Below are positions 6,414 to 10,361 of a DNA stretch of 10,361 nt, piece by piece. Below the pieces are notes generated by a model that was not told the DNA's origin, made no database searches, and saw nothing but the letters and a program-made list of their open reading frames with translations. The stretch is from DASUMP01 sp036277635 (GTDB lineage: Bacteria; Actinomycetota; Acidimicrobiia; IMCC26256; PALSA-610): positions 1 through 10,361 of the forward strand of contig DASUMP010000033.1 in NCBI GenBank assembly GCA_036277635.1, in the 5' to 3' direction. Numbering within the stretch: the stretch's first letter is position 1; every line of letters begins with the position of its first letter. A program made the translations under genes and the position numbers.

Positions 6414-7225
6414 GCGTCGGCGCCGAGCGGTTCGGTGCGCCCGTAGCGGACGAGCTTGAGCAGGTCGCTGCTGTTCGCGCCGGGCGTCGTGTCGTAGCCG
6501 AACAGGGCGACGATCCGGGGAGCATTGCCTCGGACCGGTGCGACGCGGTGCAACGACCGACGACCCGCGAACACCATCATCGTGCCCGGCGTCATCGGGT
6601 AGACCTCGACGAGGTCGTCGGCGGTGCCCGCGAGCACTCGCGCGACCTCGTCGTAGTGCTCGTTCTGGTCGTCGCGGATGTCACGCGCACACTCGAACTC
6701 GCCACCGCGCTCGCTGCTCGCCACCGACAGCGACACGACGAAGTCGGTGCTGTCGTAGTGCCAACCCTGCACGTGACCGTCGCGCATGATCGTGAGGTTC
6801 AATGCGCCGAGCGGGTCGGCCATCCGGTAGAGCGGTCGGCGCTCGAGCACGTCGGCGAGCAGGTCGAGCAGACCGTCCCACTCGTAGAGGGCGCGCGCCG
6901 GGGAGTCAGCGGGGACGAGGTCGTAGGCGAGCACGCCGGTGCGGCTGTGCACGGCGGTGTGCCGCGGGTGGGCGTCGGGGAACGACTCGTCGGGGAGCTC
7001 GAGGTACGGCGTGCCCCACACGTCCTCGAGGTGGGTGCGCCCCTCGAGCGCGACGACCTCGGCCGCGATCTCGGCGACGACGTCGGGCCGGATGAAGCCG
7101 GGGAAGATCGCGACGCCACGCTCCCGCAACGACGCGCGAGCCGCCTCGACGACGCGGGTCCGCGCCTCGCCGGGATCGACGATCGGATAGCGATCGAGAT
7201 CGACGAACGATCGGGGGTCGCGCAC
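6410..7225 (-). CDS. BesD/HalD-like Fe(II)/2-oxoglutarate-dependent oxygenase
   Basis: The 271-residue protein has the double-stranded beta-helix iron site: GWHYDSTDF gives the H-x-D pair (His156, Asp158), SLHRVAPV gives the distal His226, and Arg237 in APRIVALFGYD probably binds 2-oxoglutarate. The layout (WHxD, a G-G-E-F-E block at 174-178, PGTMMVFAGRRSLHRV) resembles the HalD/BesD group, which includes radical halogenases of free amino acids. True halogenases replace the aspartate with glycine or alanine; here it is kept, so hydroxylation, desaturation or demethylation is expected. The N-terminal part has the usual FPGFIRPDVVAEIAAEV region (41-55). The GTG start at 7225 is fixed by a perfect AGGAGG (7238-7233) seven bases upstream; longer frames would read through it. 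It is the first gene of a four-gene operon and overlaps fae by four bases. The substrate is unknown. Confidence 0.88.
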   Translation of the reverse strand: MRDPRSFVDLDRYPIVDPGEARTRVVEAARASLRERGVAIFPGFIRPDVVAEIAAEVVALEGRTHLEDVWGTPYLELPDESFPDAHPRHTAVHSRTGVLAYDLVPADSPARALYEWDGLLDLLADVLERRPLYRMADPLGALNLTIMRDGHVQGWHYDSTDFVVSLSVASSERGGEFECARDIRDDQNEHYDEVARVLAGTADDLVEVYPMTPGTMMVFAGRRSLHRVAPVRGNAPRIVALFGYDTTPGANSSDLLKLVRYGRTEPLGADA

Positions 7226-7232
7226 GCACGCA

Positions 7233-7238
7233 CCTCCT
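7233..7238 (-). promoter_or_regulatory. Strong Shine-Dalgarno for the oxygenase gene
   Basis: AGGAGG on the minus strand, seven bases before GTG 7225. It is the clearest ribosome binding site in the window and fixes the first start of the minus-strand operon. Confidence 0.8.
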
Positions 7239-7254
7239 CGCCAGCGCGCGGTGC

Positions 7255-7260
7255 ACATTA
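7255..7260 (-). promoter_or_regulatory. Candidate -10 box of the oxygenase/fae operon
   Basis: TAATGT on the minus strand fits the actinobacterial T-A-n-n-n-T pattern. It would start the transcript about 20-25 bases before the GTG, leaving room for the AGGAGG. No convincing -35 hexamer is seen at 16-18 bases. Confidence 0.35.
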
Positions 7261-7265
7261 CGCCG

Positions 7266-7273
7266 AACCGGTT
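7266..7273. promoter_or_regulatory. Palindrome AACCGGTT, possible operator
   Basis: A perfect 8-base palindrome between the two divergent genes, just upstream of the minus-strand -10 candidate and touching the TTGACC -35 candidate of the plus-strand gene. A protein bound here could affect both promoters. An 8-base palindrome may also be chance. Confidence 0.25.
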
Positions 7274-7301
7274 GACCGGCCGCTGCGCGCCGTGGTCTGC
7301 T
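7272..7301 (+). promoter_or_regulatory. Candidate leaderless promoter of the split-barrel oxidoreductase gene
   Basis: TTGACC (7272-7277) matches five of six bases of a -35 consensus. TCTGCT (7296-7301) follows after 18 bases as a weak -10, with only six bases to the GTG at 7308. No Shine-Dalgarno is present, so the transcript may begin at the start codon, as is common in actinobacteria. Confidence 0.35.
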
Positions 7302-7307
7302 CGGCGC

Positions 7308-7916
7308 GTGACCTCGACCTTCAACGACGACCACCGCTGGTTCCAGGACCAGTTCGACTCGCGCCGCATCGCTGACCGGATCGACGAGCTGCTCGTCTCC
7401 GACACGATCGACGCCCACGCGCGCACGTTCATCGAGTCGCGAGACATGTTCTTCCTCGCCACCGTCGACGCCGACGGGCACCCGCAGTGCTCCTACAAGG
7501 GCGGTGCGCCCGGCTTCGTCCGCGTCCTCGACGACCACACGCTCGCCTTCCCGTCGTACGACGGCAACGGCATGTTCTTGTCGCTCGGCAACATCCGCCA
7601 GCACGCCGAGGTCGGAATGCTGTTCATCGACTTCGAGCGTCCGAACCGGTTGCGGGTCAACGGTGTGGCGTCGGTCGCCATCGACGATCCGCTCGTCGCC
7701 GAGATGCACGGTGCGCGCGCCGTCGTGCGCGTGCGTACGACTCACGTGTTCCCGAACTGCTCGCGCTACATCCACCGCATGCAGCCGGTCGCGCGCTCCG
7801 AGTTCGTTCCCGAGCCGGGCACGACGCCGCCGATCCCCGACTGGAAGCGCATGACGTGGGCGCAGGACCACCTCCCCGCCGACGACCCCGCGCGCGCCGC
7901 CGACCCGATCGGCTGA
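7308..7916 (+). CDS. Pyridoxamine 5'-phosphate oxidase family (FMN/F420 split-barrel) protein
   Basis: The 202-residue protein has the split-barrel flavin-binding fold: FIESRDMFFLATVDADGHPQ (41-60) is the first strand pair, CSYKGGAPGFVRVLDDHTLAF (61-81) the second, SYDGNGMFLSLGNIRQHAEV (83-102) the conserved D-x-x-G-N-x-x-x-x-S-L-x-N-I phosphate-binding stretch, and GMLFIDFERPNRLRVNGVASV (103-123) the closing strands. A family-typical C-terminal end with YIHRMQPV (154-161) follows. Members bind FMN or F420 and reduce or oxidise small molecules; the conserved length of about 200 residues is that of a common actinobacterial subgroup of unknown substrate. GTG 7308 was chosen because the frame upstream is not family-like and a promoter appears to end right before it. 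It is divergent from the oxygenase operon and converges with the WYL gene, with ten bases between the stops. Confidence 0.88.
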   Translation: MTSTFNDDHRWFQDQFDSRRIADRIDELLVSDTIDAHARTFIESRDMFFLATVDADGHPQCSYKGGAPGFVRVLDDHTLAFPSYDGNGMFLSLGNIRQHAEVGMLFIDFERPNRLRVNGVASVAIDDPLVAEMHGARAVVRVRTTHVFPNCSRYIHRMQPVARSEFVPEPGTTPPIPDWKRMTWAQDHLPADDPARAADPIG

Positions 7917-7926
7917 CGCGCCCGCC

Positions 7927-8865
7927 TCAGCCGTCGTAGCCAGCGAGCAACGCCGCCGCGTGCTCCCGCCGGAGCGCGCGGCACTCCTCGGGACCTACGA
8001 CTTCGGCGTCGGGTGGCAGCACCACGAGGAGGTGTGCGAGACGTTGGCGCCCGTAGACCGTGACGTCGACGTCGACGCGTCCGTCGGCGAGGTGCGTGAT
8101 CGCGCCGAGCCGGTGCGGTGTCGGGAGTCCGTCGAGGGCGGTGGCAGCGAGCCGGAGCGTCACCGTGACCTCGTGATCGTGCAGGTCGAACCACTCGGGC
8201 ACTTCCGCGTGCTCGGGCGGCTCGAACCGGTGGTCGCCCACGTCGGCCGACGCCATCCGGTCGATCCGGAACCACTTCACCGCGTCGTCGTCGAGGTCGC
8301 GTCCGTGTACGTACCAGCGTCCCCAGTTGGAAAAGACGAACCACGGCTCGACCTCGCGGTCGCGGGCCTCGCCCTTGTCGTTCACGTAGCGGAACCGCAC
8401 CGACCGGCCGTCGCGTCGCGCCTGTTCGACGACGTCGCGACACGGCGGGTCGTCGACCCCGACGACGACGTCGGCGGCGACGACCTGTTCGAGCTTGTGC
8501 ACCGCGGTGTCGAGCTGGGGATTGGCTCCGACGACCAGGGATTGCACCACGGTGCCCGCCACGAGGAGGCGCAGCGCAGTGTCTGCGTCGGGCGGGCGCG
8601 ACACGAGGTCGCGCAGCCAGTGCCGTTCGTCGACCAGCAGGTGATCGTCCTCCGTGAGGAGGAACGCGCGCGTCGCGTGCACGAGCTCGCCGCGTCGTGT
8701 GCGGAACTCGAGGAACAACACCGAGTCCAGGAGCGCGCGCAGGTGGTCACGCGTCGTCTCGAGCTGCGCGGCGGCGTCGGCGAGGGAGATCGACCCGCGT
8801 TCCTCGGCGAGCGCGAGGGCGGCGTTGATCATCCGGTACTTGCCTTCGATCGACGGGCGCGCCAT
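7927..8865 (-). CDS. pafC: WYL-domain transcriptional regulator, PafC-like
   Basis: The 312-residue protein has an N-terminal winged-helix-like region (about 6-60, KYRMINAALALAEERGSISL then ADAAAQLETTRDHLRALLDS), a linker, and a WYL domain around RWYVHGRDLDDDAVKWFRID (183-202), in which W184-Y185-V186 is the WYL-type motif and R200/R203 are the basic residues thought to contact nucleic acid. A C-terminal extension domain (about 232-312) is the usual WCX domain. Arrangement as the second of two coupled WYL genes fits PafC, which with PafB forms the heterodimeric activator of the LexA-independent DNA-damage response in mycobacteria. ATG 8865 overlaps the pafB stop (ATGA). The proteasome/pup genes usually near pafBC in mycobacteria are not in view, so orthology is likely but not proven. 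Confidence 0.82.
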   Translation of the reverse strand: MARPSIEGKYRMINAALALAEERGSISLADAAAQLETTRDHLRALLDSVLFLEFRTRRGELVHATRAFLLTEDDHLLVDERHWLRDLVSRPPDADTALRLLVAGTVVQSLVVGANPQLDTAVHKLEQVVAADVVVGVDDPPCRDVVEQARRDGRSVRFRYVNDKGEARDREVEPWFVFSNWGRWYVHGRDLDDDAVKWFRIDRMASADVGDHRFEPPEHAEVPEWFDLHDHEVTVTLRLAATALDGLPTPHRLGAITHLADGRVDVDVTVYGRQRLAHLLVVLPPDAEVVGPEECRALRREHAAALLAGYDG

Positions 8866-9815
8866 CAGCGGGTGGCCTCGACGACGGCATGGAGGTGGTC
8901 GCGCACGAGCGTCACGAGCTCGGGCGGGCCGACCACCCGAGCGTGCTCGCCGAAGCGCAGCACGCGTTCGCGAAACGACTCGTAGTGCCGCACCTCGACC
9001 TCGACGACGACGTGGGTGTCGGCGCGATCGCGCACGCGACCGCCGAGCTCGTACTGGAAGTTGTGCACGTGGTCGGGGGACACCTCGATGCGCGCGGCGA
9101 CCGGCGGGTCCTGCCCCCAGTCGTTGGGGTCGAGGCGCAGCTGCTCGGTCGCGTCGAAGCTCGCGGGCACGGTGTACGACCCGGGCTCGCCCACCGTGAC
9201 GTCGAGCGCGCCCGAGGCGGTCTCGATGCGGTCGAGGCGGTACTTGCGGATGGCGTCGGCGTCGTGTTCCCGACCGACGACGTACCAGTGGGTGCGCCAC
9301 CGCCCGAGCGCGTACGCGTCGACGGTGCGCGCCCGCCCGTGGTACGTGAACGTGACCGGCGCGCGCTCGCGGATCGCGGCCGACAGCTCCCGCACGCGCT
9401 CGGGCACGGCGAGCACGATGCGTCGTGTGCTCGCGTCGACGGCGGTCCCGAGCTCGCCGAGGACCGGCTCGTCGTCGACGCCCTCCACGTCGACAGCCGC
9501 GGCGGCGGCGATGAGGGCGCGCCGCTCGTCGGGGGTGAAGAACGGCGGGCGGAGCCGGTAGCCGTCGTCGGTCGTCTCCACCTCGATGCCGAGGGTGTCG
9601 TCGAGCACCTTGAGGTCGCGCTGGAGGCGCTTGCGGATCGTCTCCCACTCGCGGGTGTCCACGACGAGCTCGCCGCGCTCGTCTCTCGGTGGATCATCGT
9701 CGCCGCCGTAGCCGGGCACGTCGGCGCTGATCGTCCCCAGCGTCACCGAGGTGCGACCTCGGTCCGCGAGGTACGCGGCGAGGCGCAGGATCCGTTCGGT
9801 TGCGTCGTCTGCCAT
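8865..9815 (-). CDS. pafB: WYL-domain transcriptional regulator, PafB-like
   Basis: The 316-residue product begins with a winged-helix domain: ATERILRLAAYLADRGR (5-21), then ISADVPGYGG (29-38), which resembles the V-P-G-Y segment of PafB, and WETIRKRLQRDLKVLDDTLG (57-76), matching the family's R-D-x-x-x-L-x-x-L-G-I recognition region. The WYL domain contains THWYVVGREHDADAIRKYRL (175-194) with W177-Y178-V179, followed by a WCX domain at about 240-316. Relative to mycobacterial PafB, residues 39-56 form an acidic insertion (GGDDDPPRDERGELVVDT). In mycobacteria PafB and PafC act together with RNA polymerase at damage-inducible promoters and respond to single-stranded DNA. ATG 9815 is preceded by AGGTGG and GGAGG, the latter only two bases away, so AGGTGG is the better ribosome binding site. 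The gene overlaps pafC by one base. Confidence 0.85.
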   Translation of the reverse strand: MADDATERILRLAAYLADRGRTSVTLGTISADVPGYGGDDDPPRDERGELVVDTREWETIRKRLQRDLKVLDDTLGIEVETTDDGYRLRPPFFTPDERRALIAAAAAVDVEGVDDEPVLGELGTAVDASTRRIVLAVPERVRELSAAIRERAPVTFTYHGRARTVDAYALGRWRTHWYVVGREHDADAIRKYRLDRIETASGALDVTVGEPGSYTVPASFDATEQLRLDPNDWGQDPPVAARIEVSPDHVHNFQYELGGRVRDRADTHVVVEVEVRHYESFRERVLRFGEHARVVGPPELVTLVRDHLHAVVEATR

Positions 9816-9841
9816 CGCCTCCGCCCACCTGCGAGGCGCGC

Positions 9842-9847
9842 AGGCTA
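9842..9847 (-). promoter_or_regulatory. Candidate -10 box for pafB-pafC
   Basis: TAGCCT on the minus strand (AGGCTA on plus) fits T-A-n-n-n-T and would give a leader of about 20 bases before ATG 9815. No -35 consensus is seen. It forms an inverted pair with the TAGCCT at 9879-9884. Confidence 0.35.
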
Positions 9848-9878
9848 CGCGATCACGGGTTCGTGTCCCGGCGCTGCC

Positions 9879-9884
9879 TAGCCT
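9879..9884 (+). promoter_or_regulatory. Candidate -10 box for the small zinc-ribbon gene
   Basis: TAGCCT on the plus strand fits T-A-n-n-n-T; the transcript would start near 9891, about 50 bases before GTG 9940. A TGTC lies 11 bases upstream, a poor (5 of 9) match to the TTGTCRGTG element known from PafBC-dependent promoters. Confidence 0.3.
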
Positions 9885-9939
9885 CTGCGTCGGTGGGGTC
9901 GCCGGTGGGGGTGGCCCTCGAGTGTGGGGAGTGCGGGAA

Positions 9940-10110
9940 GTGGCACGCGAGCTGTGTTCGGTCTGTGGTGAGACGCGCCTCGACGGCTGGGCCGTGTGCC
10001 CGGCGTGCGGGCATCCCTACGAGGAGCCCGACGACGACTCGGGCCGCGACGACCACGATGACGAGCGCGGCGACGATGACGACGTCGACGAGTCGTGGTG
10101 GCGCGCCTGA
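9940..10110 (+). CDS. Small zinc-ribbon protein with acidic tail
   Basis: The 56-residue protein starts MARELCSVCGETRLDGWAVC and continues PACGHPY: two C-x-x-C knuckles (C6, C9 and C20, C23) separated by ten residues, a treble-clef or zinc-ribbon pattern that should bind one zinc ion. From residue 28 on it is dominated by aspartate and glutamate (EEPDDDSGRDDHDDERGDDD), ending in a tryptophan-containing ESWWRA. Such proteins often bind nucleic acid or a protein partner; no specific family is recognised. GTG 9940 was chosen because GGGGA lies nine bases upstream; in-frame GTGs at 9922 and 9931 are alternatives. Third-position GC bias is strong in this frame. It is divergent from pafB and convergent with the carotenoid oxygenase gene. 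A DNA-damage link through PafBC is only suggested by position. Confidence 0.65.
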   Translation: MARELCSVCGETRLDGWAVCPACGHPYEEPDDDSGRDDHDDERGDDDDVDESWWRA

Positions 10111-10185
10111 CCGCCCCCGACCGAGCAGAGGACGAAGAACGACACGACGCGTCGCCGGGTGTCCTTTGCTGGGGCGAGTCGGGCG

Positions 10186-10361
10186 TCAGACGGTGGGGAC
10201 CCAGGTGCCGTGGAAGCCGAAGGGGACCCGCTGGGGGAGCGTGACCGACGCGACCGGGCCCGATGCGAGGTCGGTCGCGTCGAGCACGGTGAACGCGCTC
10301 TGCTCCGTGCGGCGGTCGTACACGTAGGTGAGCAGCCAGCCTTCGTCGGGTCCGGCGTCGT
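10186..10361 (-). CDS. Carotenoid cleavage oxygenase, C-terminal end (RPE65/lignostilbene dioxygenase family)
   Basis: The last 57 residues before TGA (10188-10186) are visible. They read DEGWLLTYVYDRRTEQSAFT, then VLDATDLASGPVASV and LPQRVPFGFHGTWVPTV, which is the diagnostic ending of carotenoid/stilbene cleavage oxygenases: the E-G-W-L-L strand, the L-D-A-x-x-L strand, and R-V-P-F-G-F-H-G-x-W, whose histidine is the fourth ligand of the catalytic iron in the seven-bladed propeller. The enzyme cleaves a carbon-carbon double bond of a carotenoid or stilbene with O2, giving aldehydes or ketones. The other three iron-binding histidines lie upstream, beyond the window edge. Substrate preference cannot be told from this part. 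It is likely intact, as nothing in the visible portion is disrupted. Confidence 0.92.
   Translation of the reverse strand, partial: DAGPDEGWLLTYVYDRRTEQSAFTVLDATDLASGPVASVTLPQRVPFGFHGTWVPTV

Noticed and set aside
7226..7462. N-terminal extension of the oxygenase upstream of GTG 7225
   Set aside because: It overlaps the divergent split-barrel gene and reads through a perfect AGGAGG; the family starts shortly after 7225.
9842..9878. GGGTTCGTGTCCC-like arm resembling a tRNA T-arm
   Set aside because: The loop lacks the conserved A58, and no acceptor, D or anticodon arms can be folded around it.
10145..10154. Perfect palindrome CGACGCGTCG between the zinc-ribbon and carotenoid oxygenase genes
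   Set aside because: It has no loop, so it is not a good hairpin terminator, and such short palindromes are expected in GC-rich DNA with frequent CG-rich words.
9893..10327. Open frame starting at GTG 9893 with its own C-x-x-C (ECGECGKWHASC)
   Set aside because: Beyond the first 25 residues it becomes Arg/Thr/Ser-rich shadow sequence and runs into the carotenoid oxygenase gene; the other plus-strand frame (9940-10110) has a regular zinc ribbon and better codon bias.
1..10361. CRISPR array, insertion sequence, phage or toxin-antitoxin system
   Set aside because: No direct repeats with spacers, transposase or integrase motifs, phage genes or typical toxin-antitoxin pairs were found; base and codon use look even across the window.

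Overview
The base composition is very GC-rich with strong GC bias at third codon positions. GTG starts are common (8 of the 13 complete genes, plus one TTG), and genes are packed with 4-base start/stop overlaps. Together with a PafB/PafC-type pair of WYL-domain regulators, a FMN/F420-type split-barrel protein and a carotenoid oxygenase, this points to a high-GC actinobacterium, possibly of the Acidimicrobiia type. That placement is inference from gene content and style; there is no rRNA or other marker in the window.

Layout. (1) 1-3534, plus strand: the tail of a YciI-like protein, then a DegT/DnrJ/EryC1/StrS aminotransferase, a Gfo/Idh/MocA oxidoreductase and a neutral-ceramidase-like metal hydrolase. 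Each start overlaps the previous stop as GTGA, so this is one translationally coupled operon. The trio looks like a small pathway that oxidises/aminates a sugar or cyclitol and hydrolyses an amide or ester, with substrate unknown. (2) 3634-4616, plus strand: a 52-residue proline-rich small protein coupled (TTGA overlap) to a cysteine-rich protein with a C-terminal membrane domain; neither is recognised. (3) 4650-7225, minus strand: a four-gene operon, in transcription order a BesD/HalD-like Fe(II)/2-oxoglutarate oxygenase, a formaldehyde-activating-enzyme (Fae) homologue, a stand-alone PAS-domain protein and a metallo-beta-lactamase-fold hydrolase. This is the most interesting part of the window: an enzyme class that can release formaldehyde by oxidative demethylation lies directly upstream of a Fae homologue, in an organism type not known for methylotrophy. 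(4) 7308-7916, plus strand: a divergently transcribed pyridoxamine-phosphate-oxidase-like split-barrel protein. (5) 7927-9815, minus strand: pafC- and pafB-like WYL regulators with an ATGA overlap. (6) 9940-10110, plus strand: a small zinc-ribbon protein with an acidic tail, divergent from pafB. (7) 10186-10361, minus strand: the C-terminal end of a carotenoid cleavage oxygenase running off the window.

No tRNA, rRNA, CRISPR array, insertion sequence or long repeat was seen. No gene-free stretch exceeds about 125 bases. The two divergent intergenic regions (7226-7307 and 9816-9939) hold plausible actinobacterial -10 boxes; the others hold little that can be supported.
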